This document shows, one piece after another, positions 1 to 8,659 of a DNA stretch of 14,445 bases. A program made the translations under genes and the position numbers. Source of the stretch: Conidiobolus incongruus B7586 (lineage: Eukaryota > Entomophthoromycota > Entomophthoromycetes > Entomophthorales > Conidiobolaceae); NCBI GenBank assembly GCA_000697335.1, contig JNEM01016328.1:1-14445 (forward strand). The letters are read 5' to 3'. The first letter of the stretch is position 1; each line of letters begins with the position of its first letter. Under the pieces are notes generated by a model that worked only from the letters and a program-made list of their open reading frames with translations, made no database searches and was not told the DNA's origin.

Positions 1-1500
1 TAATATATAATTTCTTTTCCTAATTTTTATTTAAAAATATCAATTAATTTTTAGATTCAATAATTTTCAATTATTTTTATCAAATATATTGATTTATTTT
101 TAAAAGTTAAATAAAATAAGCTTATAACATTATATTTCATAAAATCAAAAATTATTTATTTCTAAAAAAGACAATTATCTTACCAAATATATAAAACAAA
201 ATATTTAAGCTTGATCTAATAATTCCTTAATCTTTTTTTATAAAATTAAATAAAACTTATAAATATTTAGAAATATTATTTTTATTTAAGATTTTGGAAA
301 TAAATTTTAATTCTTTATAAATAATAGTTATATTATTTTGATTAATCCTTATTAAGTTATATAATATTATTGTATAAATATATTAATTTTTAATATCCCA
401 ATTTTAATATATATTATAATATTAAAATTAATGATAAATAAAATTTTTGATATATATTTAAAAAAGTTATTTTAACATAAATTATATGTTATATTTAGAA
501 GAATAATAATGAAAGTTGATTTAATATGATTTTTTAATATTATCTTTTCTAAGTTGAAAGTAAAAAGTCAAATAATATATGGTAATATTAATTAAGGATT
601 TATTTTAATTATTTGTAAATTTTATAAGAATTTATAGGGTTTTTTTAAAAGTTTAAATGAAATTAAATAATATACTTTTAGTAATTAATATATTACAAAA
701 TAATTTCATTTAATATTATACTTTTAAAGAAAGTTTTTATAAAATAACTTATATATTTAATATAAAACTATTAATTCAAGAATTTATTATTTATTTATTT
801 AATTTTGTAAACCATATATATGATTAGAAATTTAATTATTAAATAATTTCATTTATTTTAATACTAATATTATCAATTATAGTCAATTCAAAATTCAATT
901 TATTATAAATATATCAATTATATTACAAGATTTAAATAGAATATTTACAAAATATATGAGTTATTTATTATTGTTATAATTCTGTAATACCATTGAATTA
1001 AATTATATAATTTCTAAAATTAGTCAATATTATGATAATACATATAATAACTAGAAAATTTTTTAAATTACTATTAATTTATTATAGAAAACAATGATAG
1101 TATTTTTAAACTAAATATTATATAATAAATAAAAAATATAATAATATTAAAAATATATGGAGAATATTTTGTTTTAAATGAAAATAGAAATATACAACAA
1201 ATTATTCCATATTTTATTCATGTAATAATTTATAAATTTGATTAAATATAAATTACAAAATGATAATCAATAAATATAAAAAATAAATCCAAGTAATTGG
1301 TGATATAAAGCTTAAAACCAAAAAATCGATATTACGAGTTGAAGATATATATCTTTTGATAACATCAAATATACTGATATATTATTATGATATAAATTTT
1401 GTAATATTGGTTTTTATTAATATTTTAATCAAAATAACAAATATTGAACTAAATAGAAAATTTTGAATTATTTTTCTAATGTATTGAATCAGATATATAA
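1..1500. other. AT-rich gene-free flank
   Basis: No coding region, tRNA or ordered repeat is visible on either strand. The stretch is very rich in A and T, every frame is closed by frequent stops, and by eye there is no CpG dinucleotide before position 1,327. Short palindromes such as the one around 1,343-1,356 are expected by chance at this composition. Confidence 0.6.
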
Positions 1501-1501
1501 A

Positions 1502-2680
1502 TACAGAATGACTTTTAGAATATACAAGTTCATTCAATATATTCTTAGGAAATTATATAGTCTTTTATAATGTCATATTCCATTGAATAGAACTAAGAAT
1601 GATAGATTTAGTTTGATAAATAATGAAATATATTTAATATTATATTATGTGATGGAAATGAATAAATATTTTGAATATGTCAAATTTGCTATATATTTAT
1701 GGAAACTTTTTAGGTTATATGTAATAAATTTATTCAAGTTTTTTCCCAACAACTTGAAAATTTATCATTATTAAATATACACCCACTTCAAATGTTAAAT
1801 TATTTTATAATAAAATATATGATAATAGTAATACTCTTTATTAAAAATATGGATTAATATGAGATTTATTTATTATATATTATAATGTATAAAAATATTG
1901 TACTTATTTTGAAAAGAAAATGGTATAACAAATAATAATGATATTTTTTTAATGTACAAAAAAAATGACATAAATACTAAAAACAGTATTACAGACTTGA
2001 ATATAGTATCACTTTCAGCTAGGTTTTTAGTTGGTAAAATATTCAAGGAATTCAAACCAAGTTGGGAGATTATATACCACATTCACTCGAAGGTTCACAA
2101 AATCAATAATTATATTTTTATTTTTATTTAACCAGTAGGAGGTAAAAAAATCTATATTCTTTGCTTTGAAATTGACCAAACAATCTTCCAGAATTGTAGA
2201 TTTTTCATGCTTTATCATAGTTATTATACATTGGAAATTTTATAAATGATGTGATTTTCTGGATTTTGTAAGGAGTATGATCAAATTGTCATTGATTTCA
2301 AATCACAATATGCTGGATCAATGATTTGATACAGCTTTGATGATATTTCATTGCCAAGCATTAAAGAGTATTTTTAATGTTTGGAACTTTATATTATGTT
2401 TGAAGATGTAATTAAAATTTATATTTAGGTAGTTGTTTTGGTGATTTGGAAGGTTCTAAATACTAATTCATGCTTCGGATTTCATTTTTTGGAAAATATT
2501 ATTAGTATTATTTTCAAAATATAGCGTATTTGGTTGGTTAAAGTAGAATATAGAATATGTTTTGTTATTTAACTGCTATTGGATCAAAAATTATTTTTTC
2601 ATTGATTTTTAAGTAAGGTTATTTTTATATCCTTTTCAATAATTCAATACTGGATAATTGATCATTAATTATTGAACTAT
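1502..2680 (+). pseudogene. possible eroded protein gene, family uncertain
   Basis: The frame beginning at 1,502 is unusually poor in stop codons for its composition: it is open at 1,583-1,771 and about 1,910-2,128, then has only about six stops to 2,522, where chance would give well over twice as many. G+C also rises here. The reading includes protein-like stretches with W, P, C and charged residues, such as SLSARFLVGKIFKEF near 2,010 and FCKEYDQIVIDFKSQYAG near 2,270. A segment reading FMLYHSYYTLEIL near 2,200 faintly recalls the MLYH...LLHRP helix of fungal Zn2Cys6 transcription factor middle domains, but no zinc cluster is seen and this family call is weak. Several stops (for example TGA at 2,328) could be CGA/CAA codons changed by C-to-T mutation; a live gene with several introns is the alternative. 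Open frames on the opposite strand at 1,873-2,218 look like shadows. Confidence 0.3.
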
Positions 2681-3366
2681 ATAATTCAACAATCAATCAA
2701 TTAAAAGTCTAGAATTGATATATCAAGTGAAAATCATTCATGTATATTTAATTATATAGAGTAATATTAGATAAAATATTACTAACTGCAAAATAATAAT
2801 GTTTACTAAAATTATAAAATGATATTAATATACATTATAGATCACCCCCTTTAACTTCCAATTCGAAATGAGATCAATCAATAAAATTAATCTACAAATT
2901 TTCTCGAATTTTATTGGAAAATATATTTAAATGTATTTCTAAGTTGAATTGAAAAATAGTATAATATGTTAAAATAGTAAAAAGTTTTCTCAAAATAATC
3001 TTTACAATATACAATAAAATCTAATAATAAACAAAATCCAGAATATAAATAAATTAATATTAATAATATCAAGAATAAATATATATTTTAAATATTTACT
3101 CCTTTAATCTATTTATATTGAAATAAAAATAATTACATTGCGGATATAATAAATTCTTGTTGATAATAATTGTAATTAATTGTTTACTAAAATTTTCACC
3201 CTATTTCAATATCATCATATGCAAGTATCAAATATTATATACATTAGTCTTCATTTAACAGCTAATTGAAAGCATATGAATTAAAATTATTTCAAAATAA
3301 ATTTTATTTAAATATATATGAACAAAGGTTATTAACTTTAAAAATTATAGTAATATTTCAATTTCA
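2681..3366. other. AT-rich intergenic stretch downstream of copy 1
   Basis: No gene is visible. The right end is the 3' flank of the minus-strand gene at 3,367-4,101. It carries TTTATT at 3,303-3,308 (AATAAA on the gene strand), about 60 nt past the stop and a possible polyadenylation signal. Such a hexamer is common by chance at this composition. Confidence 0.45.
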
Positions 3367-4101
3367 CTATGCTTTGGTATTGTAATATTGATCTTTGCGA
3401 TAAGATTTGAACTGAACCAAAATACCGATTAAAGTAATGACGAGGGAAGAGCCCAACATTGCCCAAAGGGTTGGTGTCATATATACTGATCTTAATCTGG
3501 TAGTGATTTGGACAAAAGTGAGATATCCCTTATTAGCGATGATATCCACACCAATCATGAAAGCTTGGGATCCAACAAATGAAGTCGCAATAACAATCAT
3601 CAAATTCATCAACAAAATTGTAACAATTGCGAGGACGAGACCACATCCAACCATAATACCGAGACGAGCCCAGTAAGATTCGAGCTCGAATCCTTGGAGA
3701 ATGAGACCACCAATGTTGAAACCCATTAAGAACCCTAATATAGCAATGCCAAGCTTATAGAGACACCATGAAAGCAAACCACCTAAGATACCAACAATTA
3801 TGGCACCTACAATGACACCAATTCTTTGGCCATTTTCGATTTCATTGAAGTCAACAATCCTGGAGGCAATTACAACAGTTAAACCTCCAAAAAAGAAGAA
3901 ACCGACGATAAATAATAAAATTTTTATAATTCGTTTACCCGCGAAGACAAAGGCCAAACCAACAATCATAAGTATGACAGATGCAATAATTGATCCAGCA
4001 TCTGTACGTGGAGCTCCTTCAGCAGTAATAGTAATATCTTGAGCATATGTACCACTTATTAAAGTGATAAAAAATAATAAACTAAACCAAAATGAATTCA
4101 T
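3367..4101 (-). CDS. seven-TM protein, TM7SF3/TMEM198-like (DUF4203), copy 1
   Basis: This encodes 244 residues with no intron and a TAG stop. Residues 1-20 form a signal peptide, with likely cleavage after GTYA before Q21. A short polar N-terminal segment follows (about 21-36), then seven hydrophobic segments at about 35-54, 58-80, 94-112, 115-136, 145-164, 164-189 and 213-231. The tail is short and basic and contains QYY. Family-like signatures include AGKRIIKI after TM1, IASRIV, the glycine-rich GILGGLLSW in TM3, LGFLMGFNIGG in TM4, ATSFVGSQ in TM6 and MTP...AMLGSSL before TM7. This length and pattern fit the TM7S3_TM198 (DUF4203) domain of fungal and animal membrane proteins. The human namesakes TM7SF3 and TMEM198 act in cell survival and Wnt signalling; no role is known to me for fungal members. 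The frame stays open 30 codons further upstream to 4,191. I prefer the ATG at 4,101 because it aligns with both paralogues, starts the signal peptide, and leaves the TATA box (4,150-4,161) outside the gene. Hand-counted identity to copy 3 is about 65% over 180 residues. Confidence 0.88.
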   Translation of the reverse strand: MNSFWFSLLFFITLISGTYAQDITITAEGAPRTDAGSIIASVILMIVGLAFVFAGKRIIKILLFIVGFFFFGGLTVVIASRIVDFNEIENGQRIGVIVGAIIVGILGGLLSWCLYKLGIAILGFLMGFNIGGLILQGFELESYWARLGIMVGCGLVLAIVTILLMNLMIVIATSFVGSQAFMIGVDIIANKGYLTFVQITTRLRSVYMTPTLWAMLGSSLVITLIGILVQFKSYRKDQYYNTKA

Positions 4102-4149
4102 CGTTGATTTCGTAGGATTTCTATTAATTTTTTTACGGTTTTCAACTTG

Positions 4150-4161
4150 ATTTATATACTC
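4150..4161 (-). promoter_or_regulatory. TATA box of copy 1
   Basis: On the gene strand this reads GAGTATATAAAT, 49-60 nt upstream of the preferred ATG at 4,101. The identical 12-mer stands at nearly the same distance before copy 2. With the usual TATA-to-start distance of about 30 bp, transcription would begin 20-30 nt before the ATG. The box lies inside the 30-codon upstream extension of the open frame, which argues that the extension is untranslated. Confidence 0.6.
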
Positions 4162-4449
4162 ATTTTTAATATAATTTTTTAAGGAGTTCAAGATTTATTA
4201 GATGCGCAAAATAAAATTGATTAATTCATATCTGGTAATGAGACTCGCTCAATTTACTCAAATTCTATACTCACAGCTTTGGTCACACTGAAATATATTT
4301 AATAAGCTATAAGATTGGCTGAAATCAATCAAGTATATGGATAAAAAACTTGATAAATGACTGAAAATCTTGGCAAATTAGTATATTTTCATGGAGGAAA
4401 AATGATTGAGCAGTTTTACTATTCAAGTTAATATCTAGATTTTTCAATT

Positions 4450-4490
4450 GACTTTGCAAATATTGTCAACTCAATTTTGTGTTACATCAA
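4450..4490 (-). promoter_or_regulatory. conserved distal upstream element, copy 1
   Basis: On the + strand this contains TTTGCAAA followed by a TCAATT...GTGTTACATC block, with the core at 4,479-4,488. The same order and spacing recur upstream of copy 3 (8,591-8,630), and the core recurs upstream of copy 2. On the gene strand the core reads GATGTAACAC, about 380 nt before the ATG. It may be an enhancer-like transcription factor site kept through the duplications, or simply residual homology from them. Confidence 0.4.
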
Positions 4491-4499
4491 AATTTGTTT

Positions 4500-5640
4500 T
4501 AAAATTTCATAAGATTTAGAAAATTAGATATGAGTTTAGTTAATTCGGTGTATTTTATGATAATTTATATTTATTAAAATTCGCTTAAATTCTCAAATTA
4601 TCATTTTTTTAGTAATTTGGATTTTTTTTATATTATTAAAAGTTATATTAATATTAATATTCATTATTTTCCAAGAAATTTTGATAATTTATAATTTAAA
4701 TAACGTCAAAATTTGATGAATATTAATTTAATTTATTATAAAGCTAAATAAAATATTTGTTAATAATTACATCACATCATTTATATACCAAATATTAATT
4801 ATATTGGATTCAATTATAAATTAGTATTATTTTAACATTATTATAGTAATTAAAATGACTAAGACCTTTTGTTATTATACTTATTTTGTAATTTATATTT
4901 AATATCAAATATACTGAAATATATTATTGAGTAATTTGGTAAATAATAATAATATTATTGTATGAGCGAAAATATTAATTTTGCCAAATATGATGAATAT
5001 TATAAAATATTGATAAGTTTTTGATATAAATTTCTGTATGATTGGAATAACTATTTGATTTATTTGATAATGTTTAATGAATGATATAATAAAACATTAT
5101 ATATAATTTAATGGGAAAATATTTAAAAACTTGATTCTTGGACCAAAATTAATTTCTCGTTTTTATCATTTATTATTAAATCATTAAATTTATAATATTC
5201 ATAAATGTATTTTTTTTAAAATTCTAAAGATCAAATATACCAATAATAGCAATAAAATATAATAAAAATAATATAATTGAATATATAAGCTCCTTTTTTG
5301 AATCTCACTAAGATCCAATTCTTGTATATAACTTTGGATATAAACATAATCTAAATGTTCTAATAAAAATTGTCACTATAATTTTTATAGTTATGATTTT
5401 CAGTAATGTGAAAAGTATTAAATATAGTTTCAATATAATACTTTAAACAGTCTTTAATAACTACAATGAGTTATTTTTGCCAACATTATTCCAAGGAGTA
5501 AATTAATTATGAAAATTATTACTAAATCACATATTCCATTGTGCAGCTATCTCATCACACTTTTTACAATTGGACCCTACATTTTATTATGTCATTTTAT
5601 TAATAAGTATTATTCAATTATACGTAAAAATATTTTTAAT
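4500..5640. other. spacer between copies 1 and 2
   Basis: This AT-rich stretch has no supportable coding region on either strand. Its right end is the 3' flank of copy 2, with TTTATT (AATAAA on the gene strand) at 5,583-5,588 and 5,596-5,601 as possible polyadenylation signals. Unlike the window edges, this spacer has scattered CpG dinucleotides. Confidence 0.5.
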
Positions 5641-5646
5641 ATATAA

Positions 5647-6390
5647 TTAACGAGATTTGCGGTCAATCTTATAATACTGAGGTTCCGGATACGCTTTAAG
5701 TTGGATTAATATTCCTACTAGTGTTAATACAAGAGAAGATCCTAGCATTGCCGCAAGAACTGGCGTCATTTCAACTGATTTTAAAGTGGTTGAAACTTCG
5801 ATAAAATTATCATATCCCTTTCTAACCATCATATTTAAACCAATCATAAAAGTTTGCGATCCAACAAATGAAGTAGCAATAACAATCATCAAATTCATCA
5901 ATATAATAGCAACCACTGAAAATGCAATCCCAAATGCTATCATAATACCCAGCCGAGCCCCCTCAGATTCTAATTGGAATCCTTGCAAAATCATAGCACC
6001 GATATTGTAGCCCATCATAAATCCCAAAACAACAACTCCCAATTGGTAAAGGCACCATGAGAGTAAACCACCTAAAATGCCTATAAAAATGGCACCAACG
6101 AAGATACCAATACATTGACCATCGCTAATTTCATCAAAATTTACAATTCGAGATGCAATCATTGTGGTTAATGATGCAAAGAACAGAAAGCCAGTTATTA
6201 TCAACACGATTTTGATCATTCTTTTACCTGCCAAGACAAAAATTAGACCAATTAGCATGAACACCATGGATAGAATGATTGATATAAATCCTGTAGGAGG
6301 ATTATCATATATTACAGTGTTGGTACTTTGAGCATCTATACTCTTGATTATAGCTAATATGAATATTAAACTAATATAAAGTAAATTCAT
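5647..6390 (-). CDS. seven-TM protein, TM7SF3/TMEM198-like (DUF4203), copy 2
   Basis: This encodes 247 residues with no intron and a TAA stop. The architecture matches its neighbours: a signal peptide over residues 1-20 (cleavage likely after SIDA, before Q21), a polar segment to about 33, seven hydrophobic segments, and a basic tail ending IDRKSR. Shared signatures are AGKRMIKI, IASRIV, GILGGLLSWCLY, GYNIG, MNLMIVIATSFVGSQ and MTP...AMLGSSL. The N-terminal ectodomain differs most from the other copies: it lacks their GAPRT motif and reads YDNPPTG at that place. The C-terminal tail resembles copy 3, not copy 1. The start is the first ATG in frame, is co-linear with the signal peptides of both paralogues, and has a TATA box 55-66 nt upstream. 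The product is inferred to be an integral membrane protein of the secretory pathway or plasma membrane. Function is unknown; family membership is judged from topology and conserved glycine-rich motifs, without a profile search. Confidence 0.9.
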   Translation of the reverse strand: MNLLYISLIFILAIIKSIDAQSTNTVIYDNPPTGFISIILSMVFMLIGLIFVLAGKRMIKIVLIITGFLFFASLTTMIASRIVNFDEISDGQCIGIFVGAIFIGILGGLLSWCLYQLGVVVLGFMMGYNIGAMILQGFQLESEGARLGIMIAFGIAFSVVAIILMNLMIVIATSFVGSQTFMIGLNMMVRKGYDNFIEVSTTLKSVEMTPVLAAMLGSSLVLTLVGILIQLKAYPEPQYYKIDRKSR

Positions 6391-6436
6391 TTGACCAATT
6401 TATTATTAACAAAGGATATCTTATTTACATTTGGGA

Positions 6437-6456
6437 TTATGATAATTTATATACTC
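6437..6456 (-). promoter_or_regulatory. TATA box and flank of copy 2
   Basis: The gene strand reads GAGTATATAAATTATCATAA. Its first 12 bases equal the copy 1 box, and the whole 20-mer matches the copy 3 box region (8,310-8,329) at 17 of 20 positions. It lies about 47-66 nt upstream of the ATG at 6,390, which suits a short leader. The region is bridging: one half resembles copy 1, the other copy 3. Confidence 0.6.
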
Positions 6457-6459
6457 TTT

Positions 6460-7550
6460 TTTAAATTTTTTAGTCTTTTATCGCGTAATTACTTGATTTA
6501 TTGTGTACAGCTCAGATACATTTCAGTTTAACTATATATCGATTTTTCTGTCCGAATATCATATTTAAAAGGACAGGATTAAATAATTTGATATTAAAAA
6601 GTTGGGAAAATTGAAAATTTTTATATGGTTAATATAGTCAATCACTTCACTCTATTTAGAGTTTTTTCATTGATAATAGTGTATATAAAAATCATCAAAA
6701 TATTTTTGCTTTTTTTTATAAATTACTCATAGGTTAAAATACTTTGATGACTTATATTAAATAGTAATGGTTGTTTACAGAGATTTGTATAATTATTTCA
6801 ATTTATATTAAGGGTGAGTAACTTTACTGAGTCGAATTAATAATTGAAGTATATGAATATTTTTATTTTGCAACTACTTGAACTATATACACTTCCCAAA
6901 CTTAAAATTCACTAATTGGTGTTACACCCGAAATATTCTATAGATAACAGCTATTGTCTAAACATTTTTAGTTATATGTTACACCAATATTCATTAAATG
7001 TTTTAATTTTGGTTACTTTTTTTTGATTGATCATTTTTTATTATATGGGATTAAATGAATATATAATCCATATCAAGTAAATTCTCATCAGTCTCCTTGA
7101 AGCTGTATTATCATTTGGTCTTCAATCTTTCTAAATTTGGATACTATATGAAAATATCATCTCACTCTAACAGTGAAATTAATAACAATCGAATATTTTA
7201 GAGCGGTATATTGTGTTTATAATGATAAATTAAATCCAATCATAAAATCGTTGAATAATTATTTAAATGAAACCTGGACAACCTTGCGAAGAATAAGATA
7301 TTCAAGAAATGAATTCTTTGCCTTAAATTGACTAGTCAAGATTGTCAGAAAATTTCATCAAGTTTCATAACTTCACATATATCAAACAATAAAAAATCAT
7401 CTTAAAAATAATATGAAGATATAATAATTGAAAAATCCGGTATTAGGAAATCAAAATTTAGATACAATCGATGAATTTGATTCGGTTCCTGAACAAGAAT
7501 AATTTGATAATATGTAGGATATTTTATTTTAATATATTTGCAATATTATG
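6460..7550. other. spacer between copies 2 and 3
   Basis: No coding region is supported. The spacer holds the distal element of copy 2 (6,919-6,985) and a 6-bp inverted repeat CTGTCC/GGACAG at 6,548-6,576, which is probably incidental. Towards 7,523-7,528 it has TTTATT, a possible AATAAA signal 23 nt past the copy 3 stop. Composition around 7,080-7,500 is somewhat less AT-rich than the window edges, but all frames are interrupted. Confidence 0.45.
6919..6985 (-). promoter_or_regulatory. conserved distal upstream element, copy 2, with a second half-copy
   Basis: The core at 6,919-6,928 sits in GGTGTTACACC (6,918-6,928), an almost perfect palindrome around a central T. A second site, TGTTACACC, lies at 6,977-6,985. 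The core is followed by CCGA and then a TAGATAACAGC-like block, as in copy 3 (CCGA, then GAATGATAGC). It is about 530 nt upstream of the ATG. Palindromic form, repetition and conservation before all three genes suggest a dimeric regulator site, but this is inferred. Confidence 0.4.
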
Positions 7551-8294
7551 TCAACGAGACTGTTTATCAATATTGTAATACTGAGCCCTTGGGTATGCTT
7601 TAAGTTGGACTAATAATCCGATTAGTGTTAAGATGAGGGAAGAGCCTAACATGGCCCAGATAACAGGAGTCATTTCAACTGAATTTATGGTGGTTGTGAC
7701 TTTAATAAGATCTTTATATCCCCTATTAGCAATCATATCAACACTAACCATGAAAATTTGTGATCCAACAAATGAAGTGGCAACAACAATCATTAAATCC
7801 ATTAAACAAACAGTAAGTATTACACCAGCAATACCGAATGATATCAAAACACTAAGACGTGCACCATAAGATTTTAGATTAAGACTTTGTAGAATGATAC
7901 CACCAATATTATAGCCCATGATAAAACCCAGAATACCAATTCCCAATTTATAAAGGGCCCAGGAGAGCAAGCCACCTAATATTCCTACAATAATAGCACC
8001 AGAGAGAATACCAATATTTTGGCCTTTACTAATATCATCCAAATTAACAATTCGAGATGCAATGACCATAGTTAAAGACCCAAAGAAGATGAAACCGAGA
8101 ATGAATACCAAAATTTTGATCATTCTTTTACCTACAAAAACGAACACCAAACCAACTAGCATACATATCATTGATGTAATTATGGCTGTGAGTTCTGTAC
8201 GAGGCGCTCCGTCTGCTATTGTAGCAGTATCTTGAGCATTTGTACAGCTAATTATAATTAATATGATTAATACACTAAAATAAAGAAAGTCCAT
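7551..8294 (-). CDS. seven-TM protein, TM7SF3/TMEM198-like (DUF4203), copy 3
   Basis: This encodes 247 residues with no intron and a TAA-type end just before 7,551. The signal peptide covers residues 1-20 (cleavage likely after CTNA, before Q21). The ectodomain QDTATIADGAPRT closely resembles copy 1. Seven hydrophobic segments follow, with VGKRMIKI, IASRIV, GILGGLLSWALY, GYNIGG, DLMIVVATSFVGSQ and MTPVIWAMLGSSL, and a tail ending IDKQSR as in copy 2. This is the promoter-distal member of the array as read from the + strand and lies first in the direction of transcription. The ATG at 8,294 is the only start that keeps the signal peptide and aligns with the paralogues. A TATA-like box ends only 25 nt upstream, so the leader must be very short, or the start site is chosen differently from copies 1 and 2. 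Overlapping + strand frames here are mirror images of the coding strand. Function is unknown; an integral membrane location is inferred. Confidence 0.9.
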   Translation of the reverse strand: MDFLYFSVLIILIIISCTNAQDTATIADGAPRTELTAIITSMICMLVGLVFVFVGKRMIKILVFILGFIFFGSLTMVIASRIVNLDDISKGQNIGILSGAIIVGILGGLLSWALYKLGIGILGFIMGYNIGGIILQSLNLKSYGARLSVLISFGIAGVILTVCLMDLMIVVATSFVGSQIFMVSVDMIANRGYKDLIKVTTTINSVEMTPVIWAMLGSSLILTLIGLLVQLKAYPRAQYYNIDKQSR

Positions 8295-8309
8295 TTTAAT
8301 TATATATTT

Positions 8310-8329
8310 TTATGATAAATTTTATACTA
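8310..8329 (-). promoter_or_regulatory. TATA-like box of copy 3
   Basis: The gene strand reads TAGTATAAAATTTATCATAA, matching the copy 2 promoter at 17 of 20 bases; the TATA core is AGTATAAAAT (8,319-8,328). It lies 25-34 nt upstream of the ATG, about 30 nt closer than in copies 1 and 2. Transcription would therefore start at or within a few bases of the ATG unless another box is used. Confidence 0.5.
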
Positions 8330-8590
8330 TTTATGTACAATATTATTCTTGTTTATATCTTATTTTTTATTTCTTTTAAAACTTTTCAAGGTACTATATT
8401 TTGCTTGATTTTGTTAAATTCAATCAATTTGTTTTAATATTATACCAAATATTATTATGTTCCAAGATAGTACTTTAAATAATAAATTAAATAACAAAAA
8501 ATTATCAATATTGTTAATAAACTTGACAACTTGTAATTAATTTAATTAATTTAATTATATTATTCGCATATTATTTTACCAAATTGAGAT

Positions 8591-8630
8591 AAATTTGCAA
8601 AGTGACATACATCAATTCGTGTTACATCCG
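8591..8630 (-). promoter_or_regulatory. conserved distal upstream element, copy 3
   Basis: The + strand carries TTTGCAAA, then ACATCAATTCGTGTTACATC with the core at 8,619-8,628. This is the same arrangement as at 4,450-4,490 before copy 1. It is about 325 nt from the ATG. A + strand open frame of 83 codons (8,602-8,853) overlaps it, but has no start context, no family resemblance and low-complexity I/N/K composition, so I treat the region as non-coding. Confidence 0.4.
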
Positions 8631-8659
8631 ATTACTTCTTAGAATGATAGCAATTAAAA

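Larger units (their letters stand above)
3367..8630 (-). repeat. tandem array of three DUF4203 paralogues
   Basis: Three units lie head to tail on the - strand, with start-to-start distances of 2,289 and 1,904 nt. Each unit comprises a distal GTGTTACA(C/T)C element, a TATA box and a single-exon gene of 244-247 codons. Outside those elements the spacers are no longer obviously alignable, so the duplications are not recent, although the coding regions remain intact in all three. Confidence 0.8.

Noticed and set aside
1873-2218. Two minus-strand open frames
   Set aside because: They overlap each other and the stop-depleted plus-strand stretch; the plus-strand frame extends much further, so these look like shadows, though the strand is not certain.
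2635-2676. Ten-base inverted repeat TTCAATAATT / AATTATTGAA with a 22-nt loop
   Set aside because: Only A+T-type matches dominate; such an arm pair is expected by chance in 14 kb of this composition, and no neighbouring element needs it.
3437-4042. Plus-strand open frames inside copy 1 (3,437-3,676 and 3,800-4,042)
   Set aside because: They are mirror frames of the real minus-strand gene; the same pattern appears in copies 2 and 3 (5,786-6,010 and 7,633-7,869), with no independent protein features.
4102-4191. Thirty-codon N-terminal extension of copy 1
   Set aside because: It contains the TATA box shared with copy 2, precedes a good signal peptide, and has no counterpart in the paralogues.
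6548-6576. Stem CTGTCC / GGACAG with a 17-nt loop upstream of copy 2
   Set aside because: The stem is six base pairs long, is not conserved before copies 1 or 3, and no T-run or motif gives it a role.
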